From Flavobacterium sp. LC2016-12 (GTDB lineage: Bacteria; Bacteroidota; Bacteroidia; Flavobacteriales; Flavobacteriaceae): a DNA stretch of 64,000 bases. The stretch is taken from the NCBI RefSeq assembly GCF_015351595.1, contig NZ_JADKPT010000004.1, forward strand, positions 62,001 to 126,000, read 5' to 3'. Made by a program: the position numbers and the translations under genes. Position 1 is the stretch's first letter. Each line of letters opens with the position of its first letter. The notes under the pieces were generated by a model that worked only from the letters and a program-made list of their open reading frames with translations, had not been told where the DNA came from and ran no database searches. Of this stretch, positions 25,890 to 33,450 are shown in pieces.

Positions 25890-26381
25890 ATGAAAAAATT
25901 AGTGTTTTTTTTAGCCATTTCTCTTTTCTTATCGCATAATTTATTCGCGCAAAAAAAAGTTGAATCACACAATATTTTTGCAAAGTCGTACGATTATGTA
26001 AATGATTTTGAAAAAATTCTTACTCCAAGTCAAATTAAGTCCTTAACCGATTTTTTAAAATCAAATGAAGCTAAAACCAAAAACAAAATCCTGATTGTAA
26101 CAACTGCGTCAATAACTCCATATACAGATCTAAGCGACTATTCATTAGATTTAGATAAATATTTAATTTCTAAGTTAAATATCGACGCTTCAATTTTAAT
26201 AGTGATTAGCAAGCAATTAAGACAAATTCAAGTTCAGGGACTTAATAAATTACGATCTAAAATGAGTGATCAGGAAATGAAAGATATTGTCTCGACTTAT
26301 GTAATTCCTGAATTAAAAAAAGGCGATTATTATAAGGCTTTACAACAAGGCACAAGTCAGCTCGCTAAAAAGCTTGAATAA
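25890..26381 (+). CDS. Secreted TPM-domain protein
   Basis: The 163-residue product has a signal peptide (cleavage near LFAQ, residue 20) and a single TPM domain (PF04536): YVNDFEKILTPSQIKSL at the start, KNKILIVTTASI, ILIVISKQLRQIQVQG and the C-terminal YYKALQQGTSQL. TPM domains occur in YgcG and in plant TLP18.3, some with phosphatase activity. Here there is no C-terminal membrane helix, so it is probably free in the periplasm. Role unknown. Confidence 0.8.
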   Translation: MKKLVFFLAISLFLSHNLFAQKKVESHNIFAKSYDYVNDFEKILTPSQIKSLTDFLKSNEAKTKNKILIVTTASITPYTDLSDYSLDLDKYLISKLNIDASILIVISKQLRQIQVQGLNKLRSKMSDQEMKDIVSTYVIPELKKGDYYKALQQGTSQLAKKLE

Positions 26382-26468
26382 AATCTACTCATCGTTTCAT
26401 TCCACAAAATCTGGCTTTTATTTAGATCTAAATCATATTTTAATAACTTTATAGCTAAATAAGAAGTC

Positions 26469-27368
26469 ATGAAAGAATTATACATAGTTGAATTTCCATC
26501 TAATCTGGGTTTAAAAGAACCTCAACCCGGAAAAGAACCCGGCGTAAAAAAATTACCAGACTGGTTATGGAAAAACAATTTACATAAATTCATTCCACAC
26601 AAAGATATTGTCCGACTTGATCCACCAAAATATTCCAATAGTAAGGATAATGAAACCCAAATTCTCAATGCAAATTCCTTAGTTGAATATGCTCGCGAAC
26701 AAGCCTATTTAATAAATAATTTATTGACTCAAAATAAATTTCCTTTTATACTTGGCGGGGATTGTAGTATTCTATTAGGACCAGCCATTGCCTTAAAACA
26801 AAAAGGAAATTACGGTTTATTCTATCTCGACGGCCATACCGACTTTATGGATGTTTCTTTATCTGAAACGGGAGGCGTTGGCGGAATGGCAGCTTCAATC
26901 GTGACCGGAAACGGACACGAGAAATTAACTAATATCCTTAATTTATCTCCTTATATAAAAGAAGAAAACCTTTGGTGCGTGGGCAATCGTGAATATGATG
27001 ACGAATACGAAAATGAAATTCGGAATTCATCGGCAACTTATTTAAGTCTTGCTATGTTACGAAAACAAGGCATTAAAAATTGTGTCAATTCTTTTCTTTT
27101 AGAAATCCAAAGTAAGAATCTGGATGGCTTTTGGCTTCATATCGATGTCGATGTTTTAAATGACGCTGTAATGCCATGTGTTGACAGCCGAACAACAGAT
27201 GGACTTACTTACGAAGAATTTAACGAGCTTAACTCCTATTTATTTCAAAGTGAAAAATTGAGTGGACTGGAGATAACGATTTTAGATCCTGATTTGGATA
27301 CATCCGGACAATACACAAGAGAATTCGTAGCCAATATCTCAGCTACTTTCAACTCCTTCAAAAAATAA
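26469..27368 (+). CDS. Arginase/ureohydrolase-fold protein with altered metal motif
   Basis: The 299-residue protein has the arginase fold motifs GGDCS (96-100), YLDGHTD (119-125), HIDVDVLND and a late Glu in SGLEITILDPD. Arginases, agmatinases and formimidoylglutamases use a two-manganese centre whose first ligand is His in GGDHS; here that position is Cys99. The other ligands (Asp121, His123, Asp125 and two Asp in DVDVL) are present. Substrate cannot be assigned. It is monocistronic and not near rocD. Confidence 0.82.
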   Translation: MKELYIVEFPSNLGLKEPQPGKEPGVKKLPDWLWKNNLHKFIPHKDIVRLDPPKYSNSKDNETQILNANSLVEYAREQAYLINNLLTQNKFPFILGGDCSILLGPAIALKQKGNYGLFYLDGHTDFMDVSLSETGGVGGMAASIVTGNGHEKLTNILNLSPYIKEENLWCVGNREYDDEYENEIRNSSATYLSLAMLRKQGIKNCVNSFLLEIQSKNLDGFWLHIDVDVLNDAVMPCVDSRTTDGLTYEEFNELNSYLFQSEKLSGLEITILDPDLDTSGQYTREFVANISATFNSFKK

Positions 27369-27404
27369 ATTTAATTGATACAATAAAAACTTCTTGTGGA
27401 TAAC

Positions 27405-27430
27405 TTGCAGGTAAAAGCAAAATAATTTTG
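27405..27430 (+). promoter_or_regulatory. Candidate promoter of the carbonic anhydrase gene
   Basis: TTG at 27405-27407 and TAATTTTG at 27423-27430, 15 bases apart (slightly short), 41 bases before the ATG. Confidence 0.4.
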
Positions 27431-27471
27431 CGCGGTTCTTTAAATAACAAATAATTTTAAAAATTCGTAAA

Positions 27472-28131
27472 ATGAAAACAAAAATTGCAATACTTGTATT
27501 AATCGCTTTTTCTATAATTAGCTGTAAAAAACACAAAACAGCTGAAGAGAAAATTTTAACTTCTTTTGAACAATTGACAGCAGGTAACCAAAGGTTTTTA
27601 AGTGGTAAATCAGCTCATCCACGTCAAAACAAGAAGACCGTTTTAGCCAATCAGGACGGGCAAAAACCTTTCGCTGTAGTGATTACTTGTTCAGACAGTC
27701 GTGTTTCCCCAGAAATCGTATTCGATCAGGGAATTGGTGACTTATTTGTAATTCGAAACGCCGGAAATCTAATTTCGGATATTGATATGGGAAGTATCGA
27801 ATATGCAGTACAGCATTTAGACACCAAATTAATTGTTGTTTTAGGTCATACCGAATGTGGTGCTATAAAAGCTTATATCAATGATAAAGATGGTTCGTAC
27901 AAAAAACATTTCAACCATATTGACAACATTGTAGAAACAATTTCACAAGAAAAAGAAGAAATTGACGCCGATAAACTAACTCCAAAAGCAACCAATTATT
28001 TAGGCGCCATTAATTCTAATATCGAACATTCTCTAAAATTAATTCAGGATAATCCAATTGTAAAAGAGCATCATGTTAAAATCGTTTCTATGCGATATGA
28101 TGTACATACAGGAAAAGTGGTTGAGTTGTAA
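27472..28131 (+). CDS. Beta-class carbonic anhydrase, lipoprotein
   Basis: The 219-residue protein has a lipoprotein signal (lipobox ending at Cys18, SIISCKK), placing it on the outside of a membrane. The zinc site of beta carbonic anhydrases is complete: Cys73, Asp75 and Arg77 in TCSDSRVSPE, His126 and Cys129 in GHTECGAIKAY. It interconverts CO2 and bicarbonate. Most bacterial beta enzymes are cytoplasmic, so a lipid-anchored form is less usual. It is monocistronic, ending in a GNRA-capped terminator. Confidence 0.9.
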   Translation: MKTKIAILVLIAFSIISCKKHKTAEEKILTSFEQLTAGNQRFLSGKSAHPRQNKKTVLANQDGQKPFAVVITCSDSRVSPEIVFDQGIGDLFVIRNAGNLISDIDMGSIEYAVQHLDTKLIVVLGHTECGAIKAYINDKDGSYKKHFNHIDNIVETISQEKEEIDADKLTPKATNYLGAINSNIEHSLKLIQDNPIVKEHHVKIVSMRYDVHTGKVVEL

Positions 28132-28152
28132 TTTTAATTCAAATAAAATATC

Positions 28153-28188
28153 AAAATCCGATTTGCGAAAGCAAGTCGGATTTTTTTT
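28153..28188 (+). terminator. GNRA-capped terminator after carbonic anhydrase
   Basis: AAAATCCGATTTGC (28153-28166), GAAA, GCAAGTCGGATTTT (28171-28184), then T run. Fourteen pairs with one G-T. Confidence 0.9.
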
Positions 28189-28237
28189 GATAAGATGACC
28201 AAATAGTAAGTTCAATATTGGTGACTTTTTCTACAGT

Positions 28238-28274
28238 AAATAAAAATTTATTGTTTATCAATAAATTTTTATTT
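28238..28274. promoter_or_regulatory. Perfect 16-bp inverted repeat, candidate operator
   Basis: AAATAAAAATTTATTG (28238-28253), TTTAT, CAATAAATTTTTATTT (28259-28274). It fills the space just upstream of and touching the -7 element of the DUF2975/HTH operon, so a bound repressor would block transcription. The small HTH protein encoded in the operon is the obvious candidate ligand. Confidence 0.65.
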
Positions 28275-28281
28275 ATATTTG
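28251..28281 (+). promoter_or_regulatory. Promoter of the DUF2975/HTH operon
   Basis: TTG (28251-28253) and TATATTTG (28274-28281, followed by C) are 20 bases apart. The ATG is 27 bases downstream. The inverted repeat overlaps both elements. Confidence 0.6.
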
Positions 28282-28308
28282 CTGTATATTTATTTAAAAT
28301 CAAAAATC

Positions 28309-28848
28309 ATGTCAAAAAACTCAACTTACATTTTAAAACTACTGAATGTAGTTTCATGGATTGTTTTTATTGGACTTTGTATAAAAGCCGGTTCACTATT
28401 ATGCTCATATGGCGTAAGCATGTTTATCAATGAGGTCGGAGCAAAAAACCTGTCATTGGGTTTAGATTTGTCTCAATTAAAAGCTTATGACGTTATAGAT
28501 TACTCAATTATGGTTTTCTGTATTACAACTATTACTGTATTTGAAGCATTGCTGTTTTATGCTGTAATTCAAATTTTCTTAAAAATTAATTACGTTAGTC
28601 CATTTCATGAAACAATCGGAAAATTGATTCAGAAAATGAGCGGCTTCTCTCTATTAATTGGTATCTTTAGTAACATAACGGTTTCTTATTTGGAAAAATT
28701 CACTGAGATGGGAATGAATCTCTCACACTTAACGGAACATATTGGACACGGTGATGCTTTTTTATTTTTCGCAGGAATCTTATACTTCATTTCACAGCTT
28801 TTTGCTAAAGGAATTGAATTACAAAAAGAAAACGAATTAACAATCTAA
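28309..28848 (+). CDS. DUF2975 membrane protein
   Basis: The 179-residue protein has four hydrophobic helices (about residues 10-32, 60-85, 105-125 and 145-165) and fits the DUF2975 family. Families of this type are repeatedly encoded next to a small YozG-like helix-turn-helix regulator, as here (gap of 2 bases). Function unknown; the pair may form a membrane-linked regulatory unit. A start 10 codons upstream is possible but falls next to the -7 element, so I use the ATG at 28309. Confidence 0.8.
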   Translation: MSKNSTYILKLLNVVSWIVFIGLCIKAGSLLCSYGVSMFINEVGAKNLSLGLDLSQLKAYDVIDYSIMVFCITTITVFEALLFYAVIQIFLKINYVSPFHETIGKLIQKMSGFSLLIGIFSNITVSYLEKFTEMGMNLSHLTEHIGHGDAFLFFAGILYFISQLFAKGIELQKENELTI

Positions 28849-28850
28849 CT

Positions 28851-29054
28851 ATGCCAATAATAGTAAACTTAGATGTGATGATGGCCAAAAGGAAAATGTC
28901 ATTAAACGAACTTTCAGAAAAAGTAGATTTAACGCTTTCTAACCTTTCAATCCTAAAAACCGGTAAAGCAAAAGCCGTACGTTTTAGTACTCTCGAAGCA
29001 ATTTGTAAAGCATTAGAATGCCAGCCCGGTGACATACTGGAGTTTGTAAAATAA
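28851..29054 (+). CDS. Small XRE/YozG-type HTH regulator
   Basis: The 67-residue protein is little more than one Cro/C1-type helix-turn-helix: DVMMAKRKMSLNELSEKV, then LTLSNLSILKTGKAKAVRF and the closing block ICKALECQPGDIL. Such proteins partner DUF2975 membrane proteins. It starts 2 bases after the DUF2975 stop and probably represses the operon through the 37-base palindrome upstream. Confidence 0.88.
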   Translation: MPIIVNLDVMMAKRKMSLNELSEKVDLTLSNLSILKTGKAKAVRFSTLEAICKALECQPGDILEFVK

Positions 29055-29083
29055 ATTACAGCAAATATAATTTTCAAAACAAC

Positions 29084-29117
29084 AATCCGATTTGTGAAAG
29101 CAAGTCGGATTTTTTAT
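29084..29117 (+). terminator. GNRA-capped terminator after the HTH gene
   Basis: AATCCGATTTGT (29084-29095), GAAA, GCAAGTCGGATT (29100-29111), then TTTTTA. Closing pair of the loop is T-G. Confidence 0.85.
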
Positions 29118-29118
29118 T

Positions 29119-29235
29119 AGGGCGTGTCATCATCCCGATAAGAGGGCAAATTAACTTTGCGTATACACACCCTCTTATCAGGATGATGCCGGGCTATCCG
29201 CGCTACTTCGGTAGCCTACTCCTATCCCTCACGCA
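29119..29235. repeat. GC-richer structured dispersed element
   Basis: An 18-of-19 inverted repeat (CATCATCCCGATAAGAGGG at 29128-29146 with 29170-29188) is followed by CGGGCTATCCGC, a small hairpin GCTAC-TTCG-GTAGC (29202-29215, UUCG-type tetraloop) and CCTATCCCTCACGC. It is clearly richer in G and C than its surroundings and has no open frame of note. I recall GGGCTATCCGC...TATCCCTCACGC as a common flavobacterial intergenic motif. Could be a structured RNA or mobile-element remnant. Confidence 0.6.
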
Positions 29236-29354
29236 GTCCAGTTTTTATAACAAGTTGTTTTTTCTTAATTTTTTGTAATAAAAAAAAGACTAATTTAGAT
29301 TACGAATTAAATCATCAAAAATTCAACAAATTATTTTCTACAAAATATATTGAT

Positions 29355-29744
29355 ATGAATCCAGCGGTACAAGATTATAACAATTCACAAAGCGATTCAG
29401 ACAAAGAAATCTGTAATCAGCTTGCTACAATAATCAATGAAAATCTTTCGGATACAGAAAATAAAATATGGCATGCACATCCCGTTTGGTTTATAGACGG
29501 AAATCCTATCGTTGGTTATAGTAAATTAAAAAATAATGTTCGCTTACTCTTTTGGAGCGGACAATCTTTTGACGAAGAAAAACTTTCAAATGAAGGTTCT
29601 TTTAAAGCAGCAGAATTTCGCTATACCTCATCGGAACAAATTAATAAAGACGATTTAAAACGCTGGCTCAAAAAAGCAAGAGAAATACAATGGGATTATA
29701 AAAACATTGTCAAACGCAAAGGAGTTTTAGAACGTTTGAAATAA
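29355..29744 (+). CDS. DUF1801 domain protein
   Basis: The 129-residue protein matches the DUF1801 fold (YdhG/frataxin-like): MNPAVQDYNNSQSDSDKEIC, NKIWHAHPVWFIDGNPIVGYSKL, VRLLFWSGQSF. No catalytic residues are known. It is one of three DUF1801 genes in this window (others at 36762 and 42005). It is monocistronic. Confidence 0.75.
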   Translation: MNPAVQDYNNSQSDSDKEICNQLATIINENLSDTENKIWHAHPVWFIDGNPIVGYSKLKNNVRLLFWSGQSFDEEKLSNEGSFKAAEFRYTSSEQINKDDLKRWLKKAREIQWDYKNIVKRKGVLERLK

Positions 29745-29814
29745 TAAAAAAACACAAAATCTTTAGGTATCAAAATTTTAGCCTCGCCAAAAACCATAAA
29801 CTAAACCCTAAATT

Positions 29815-30495
29815 ATGATCAAAAAAATTCTGTTATCAGCATTATTTCTAATCGGAATCACCGCTTTTGCACAAGAACCTACTTTTAAAATTCCGGATTA
29901 TAAAGCAATCGAAAAAGAAATTAAAGACAAAAACTCTTCTTACTATTATCCTAAATTAATGGAAAGATTAGTAAAAAATGATACCCTTTTAACCACTGAC
30001 GATTATCAGCATTTATATCTCGGTTATGTTTTTCAACCAAAATACAATGCGTTCTGGCGATCTCCGGACGAAAAAAAACTTCGTGAATTTTATAGCAAAG
30101 AACAGCTTGACACTAAAGATTATGATGAAATTATAAAGTTAGCCAATCATTCGTTAAGTGATTTTCCGTTTGATTTAAAGCAGCTTAATTTTCTAAGTTA
30201 TATCTATCACTTAAAAGGCGATGAAGAAGCTGCAAAAATGGCTTCTCTAAAATTCCACAGCATTCTAAATGCTATTTTTTCTACCGGAGACGGAAAACAA
30301 TGCGAAACCGGATTTCATGTTATACTTGTTGAACATGAATATCTAATGCTAAATGTTTTTGAAATCGAAAGTAAGTCCCAAGCTTTAGTTGGTAATTGCG
30401 ATTACTTAAGTTTTGAAAAAGGGAAATATAAGGTTGATGGTATTTACTTTAATATCGAAAAGATGTTGGAGAACGAATCTAAGGCTTTGAAGTAG
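29815..30495 (+). CDS. Secreted DUF4919 protein
   Basis: The 226-residue protein has a signal peptide (cleavage near AFAQ, residue 20) and the DUF4919 pattern: FKIPDYKAIEKEI, YPKLMERLVKNDTLLTTDDY, HLYLGYVFQPKYN and the C-terminal YFNIEKML. The family is of unknown function and common in Bacteroidota. Helical middle part suggests a TPR-like arrangement (LKQLNFLSYIYHLKGDEEAA). Confidence 0.78.
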   Translation: MIKKILLSALFLIGITAFAQEPTFKIPDYKAIEKEIKDKNSSYYYPKLMERLVKNDTLLTTDDYQHLYLGYVFQPKYNAFWRSPDEKKLREFYSKEQLDTKDYDEIIKLANHSLSDFPFDLKQLNFLSYIYHLKGDEEAAKMASLKFHSILNAIFSTGDGKQCETGFHVILVEHEYLMLNVFEIESKSQALVGNCDYLSFEKGKYKVDGIYFNIEKMLENESKALK

Positions 30496-30606
30496 AGGAC
30501 AAGCTATTTGACTTAAAGCCAGATCCGAGAATATAAACTTTTAATAGGTTTCTTAACGTTTATCAATAAAACAAAAAATCACAACGACTAACTTAAATAG
30601 TAGTTT

Positions 30607-31203
30607 ATGAATATTTTAATCATTTACAGTCATCCAAGTAAAAAGTCATATACTTTTCAGGTTTTAGAACATTTGAAATTTCAAATTTTAAAACAAAACT
30701 GGAATCTTGAAGTCTCCGATTTATATGCGATGAATTTTCAAAGTGATATGTCTGAACAAGAATATGAAAGAGAAGGTTTTGCAAAAACGGTACTCCCTAT
30801 TTCTAATGATGTTCTGGATGAACATGCAAAAATCGAAAAAGCCGATTGCATTATTTTTCTTTATCCGGTTTGGTGGAGCGATTGCCCTGCAAAACTCAAA
30901 GGTTGGTTTGATCGGGTTTATTCGGTTGGATATGCTTATGGGCAAAATGAAACTTCGCAAAGTATGAAAACCATTCCGTACGGACTTGTGATTTGTACAG
31001 CCGGACATCCAAATGCGTTTTTGAAAGAAATAAATATGGCGCAGAGCATGGAAACCATTATGCTGGAAGACCGACTGGGAAAACGTTTTGAAAATAAAGA
31101 AATGTTGATTCTAGGCGGAACTTTAGAATTGGAGAAAGTGATGGAATATCACATGAAGCAAATTGACGAAATTGTTCAAAAAATTAAAAGCTATTCTGCC
31201 TAA
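30607..31203 (+). CDS. Flavodoxin-fold NAD(P)H:quinone oxidoreductase-like protein
   Basis: The 198-residue protein belongs to the NQO1/KefF-type flavodoxin_2 family: FMN-binding opening IIYSHPSKKSYTF, FLYPVWWSDCPAKLKGWFDRV, and a C-terminal ILGGTLELEK segment. It should use FMN or FAD to reduce quinones or related electrophiles with NAD(P)H. The gene is monocistronic or may share a transcript with the small membrane protein 24 bases downstream. Confidence 0.85.
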   Translation: MNILIIYSHPSKKSYTFQVLEHLKFQILKQNWNLEVSDLYAMNFQSDMSEQEYEREGFAKTVLPISNDVLDEHAKIEKADCIIFLYPVWWSDCPAKLKGWFDRVYSVGYAYGQNETSQSMKTIPYGLVICTAGHPNAFLKEINMAQSMETIMLEDRLGKRFENKEMLILGGTLELEKVMEYHMKQIDEIVQKIKSYSA

Positions 31204-31227
31204 CTAAATATATAATCATCGTAGATT

Positions 31228-31704
31228 ATGATTTTAAAAAAAATAAAAGCCCACCACTTATTTTTAATTGTTTCGATTCTTATTTTATTGATAGGAATGT
31301 GTAGAAGTACTGATTTAAATTCAGGTTTAGATATAAATATTCACTCTACTTATTTAGTTTTATCCAATTATGATTGCACATTAGTTTTGTTTACTACTTA
31401 CTTTTTGATGGGAATATTATATTGGCTATTTGAAAAACTACCTCAAAAGCAACTTATAAAACCTTTGACAATAATTCATACCATTATTTTAATTGGAAGT
31501 TTTATAATCTATTGGTTAATTATTTTTCTTGATGATAAATTGTTTGTAATCGACCCTAATTTTCCTTTACTCAATTATAAAGATGAAATTATAAATATGA
31601 CTTTAGTTTCAGAATTTTTGTTGATTGCTTTTTTAGCTATCCCAATTTTTATTATTAATTTATTGATAAGTCTCCTGAGACGAACTAACAATAATAAAAT
31701 TTGA
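31228..31704 (+). CDS. Small membrane protein with a cytochrome-oxidase-subunit-I-like segment
   Basis: The 158-residue protein has four hydrophobic helices (about residues 10-25, 45-66, 78-100, 124-150). I do not know a named family for it. Residues 35-66 (LDINIHSTYLVLSNY, then LFTTYFLMGILYW) resemble the DIxxHDTYxVVAHFHYVL...YW helix of heme-copper oxidase subunit I, but the heme and copper histidines are not kept. It lies between an oxidoreductase gene and an SRPBCC gene. Confidence 0.6.
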   Translation: MILKKIKAHHLFLIVSILILLIGMCRSTDLNSGLDINIHSTYLVLSNYDCTLVLFTTYFLMGILYWLFEKLPQKQLIKPLTIIHTIILIGSFIIYWLIIFLDDKLFVIDPNFPLLNYKDEIINMTLVSEFLLIAFLAIPIFIINLLISLLRRTNNNKI

Positions 31705-31966
31705 TTTAAGTGCAAAGTTCTCAAAGTGTTTACGCAAAGTTCGCCACAAACAGCTTTGCGAACTTAATTAAGCCACTAACAAACGCAGCAAAAAAAAATA
31801 CTTTGCGTGCTTTGCGGTAAAATTAATTCTGCAACATAGAAATTCGCTAATTTAAAATCTAAAATTCTAACTTGTCTGATTACCCCCTTACAATTGTCTC
31901 ACCAACACCCTAACATATTGATTTTTAGATTGTAAATTTGTTATCTAACTTTCTAAATTACACAAA
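31705..31966. other. Intergenic region with degenerate TTTGCG repeats
   Basis: The first half holds repeated fragments such as GCAAAGTTCTC, GCAAAGTTCGCC, CTTTGCGAACTT and CTTTGCGTGCTTTGCGG, some as inverted pairs. TAAATTTG at 31933-31940 is a -7 match 26 bases before the next ATG. No gene seen. Confidence 0.5.
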
Positions 31967-32452
31967 ATGAGTGCGCAAGATTTTACCACGACCCTTATAG
32001 TTGACCAATCTCCGGAAGAAGTTTTTAATGCCGTTACCAACGTTCGAGGATGGTGGTCTGAACAAATTGATGGCAATACAGCCCAATTGAACGATGAATT
32101 TGATTATCATTATGAAGATATACATCGCTGCAAAGTCAAATTGATTGAGGTGATTCCGAATGAGAAGATTGTTTGGCTGGTAGAGAAAAACTACTTCAAA
32201 TTCACAGAAGACGAAACGGAATGGACAGGCACCCAACCAACTTTTGAGATTTTTGAAAAAGACGGAAAAACGGCACTTCGCTTTACACATGTTGGTTTGG
32301 TTCCTGATTATGAATGTTTTGATATTTGCAAGGATTCCTGGACCAATTATATTCAGAATAGTTTAAAAAAATTAATTACCACTGGAAAAGGCCAGCCAAA
32401 TGGCAAAGACAAACCGCAGACAGAAAATGAAAAGAGACTGAGTGCGAAGTAA
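31967..32452 (+). CDS. SRPBCC/AHSA1-family protein
   Basis: The 161-residue protein has the SRPBCC pattern of a hydrophobic ligand-binding fold: TTTLIVDQSPEEVFNAVTN, WWSEQIDG, VIPNEKIVWLV, LRFTHVGLVPDYEC and a long C-terminal helix (SWTNYIQNSLKKLITTGKG). Ligand and role are unknown. A TAnnTTTG element lies just upstream. A second SRPBCC gene is at 41424. Confidence 0.82.
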   Translation: MSAQDFTTTLIVDQSPEEVFNAVTNVRGWWSEQIDGNTAQLNDEFDYHYEDIHRCKVKLIEVIPNEKIVWLVEKNYFKFTEDETEWTGTQPTFEIFEKDGKTALRFTHVGLVPDYECFDICKDSWTNYIQNSLKKLITTGKGQPNGKDKPQTENEKRLSAK

Positions 32453-32499
32453 TTCTCTTTTTTTGGCTAAGAGAATAGTAGATTTGGCTACAATTCCCG

Positions 32500-32531
32500 T
32501 TTTGATGTTGCGAAACTTTGTAACATCAAAA
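32500..32531. promoter_or_regulatory. Inverted repeat before the NmrA-like gene
   Basis: TTTTGATGTT (32500-32509) and AACATCAAAA (32522-32531) form perfect 10-bp arms around a 12-base centre containing AAACTTTG, a near -7 element. It ends 10 bases before the ATG. Candidate operator or leader hairpin. Confidence 0.5.
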
Positions 32532-32541
32532 AATTAGTACG

Positions 32542-33438
32542 ATGAAAATTATAATTACAGGTTCTTTAGGGAACATTAGCAAGCCACTAGCTACAGCATT
32601 AGTGCAAAAAGGACATGATATTACGGTAATTACCAGCGATGCCGAAAAACAAATTGCGATTGAAGCTTTAGGCGCCAAAGCAGCCATTGGATCTGTTGAG
32701 GAAGTAGCATTTTTAACTTCAACTTTTACGGATGCAGATGCCGTTTATTGCATGATTCCGCGTGCGAATTATTTCGATCCGAATCTTGATTTGGATGCTT
32801 TTACACGTAAAATTGGAAATAATTATGCAGAAGCGATTTCAAAATCGGGTGTAAAACGTGTGGCCTTTTTGAGCAGTATTGGTGCACATTTAAAAGAAAA
32901 TTCGGGTATTATTCAGCGTTACAATGAAATTGAAGCCGTTTTGAATCAACTTCAGGATGTGTCGATTACTTTTATGCGTCCAACTTCTTTCTATTATAAT
33001 TTATTGGCCTATATTCCGATGATAAAAAATGCAGGAATTATTGCTGCAAATTATGGCGCAGATCAAACGATTCCGTGGGTTTCTCCAAATGATATCGCTG
33101 AAGCTATTTCTGAAGAATTAACAACTCCGCTTGACGGGAAAAAAGTTCGTTATGTTGCAAGCGAAGAACTTACTGGTGATGAAACGGCTCGTACTTTAGG
33201 AGAAGCTATTGGAATTACAGACTTAAAATGGAAATTAGTAAGTGATCAGGAAACTTTGGATAGTTTAGTTTCGATTGGCATGCAGCCTAAAATTGCTCAG
33301 GGTTTGGTTGAAATGTACGCAGCACTTTACAATGGTTCTCTTGGCGAAGATTATTACAACAATCGACCTGCAGTAATGGGAAAAGTAAAACTGGCAGATT
33401 ATGCGAAAGAATTTGCTGCGATTTATAATCAAAATTAA
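32542..33438 (+). CDS. NmrA-like NAD(P)-binding atypical SDR
   Basis: The 298-residue protein has the Rossmann start IIITGSLGNISKPLATALVQKGHDI and NmrA/SDRa5 features: AAIGSVEEVAFL, VKRVAFLSSIGAHL, ITFMRPTSFYYNLLAY and PWVSPNDIAEAI. Such proteins act as NAD(P)H quinone reductases or redox sensors. The next gene, 12 bases on, is an AraC regulator, which probably shares the transcript or controls it. Confidence 0.85.
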   Translation: MKIIITGSLGNISKPLATALVQKGHDITVITSDAEKQIAIEALGAKAAIGSVEEVAFLTSTFTDADAVYCMIPRANYFDPNLDLDAFTRKIGNNYAEAISKSGVKRVAFLSSIGAHLKENSGIIQRYNEIEAVLNQLQDVSITFMRPTSFYYNLLAYIPMIKNAGIIAANYGADQTIPWVSPNDIAEAISEELTTPLDGKKVRYVASEELTGDETARTLGEAIGITDLKWKLVSDQETLDSLVSIGMQPKIAQGLVEMYAALYNGSLGEDYYNNRPAVMGKVKLADYAKEFAAIYNQN

Positions 33439-33450
33439 GTAACTTGTACT

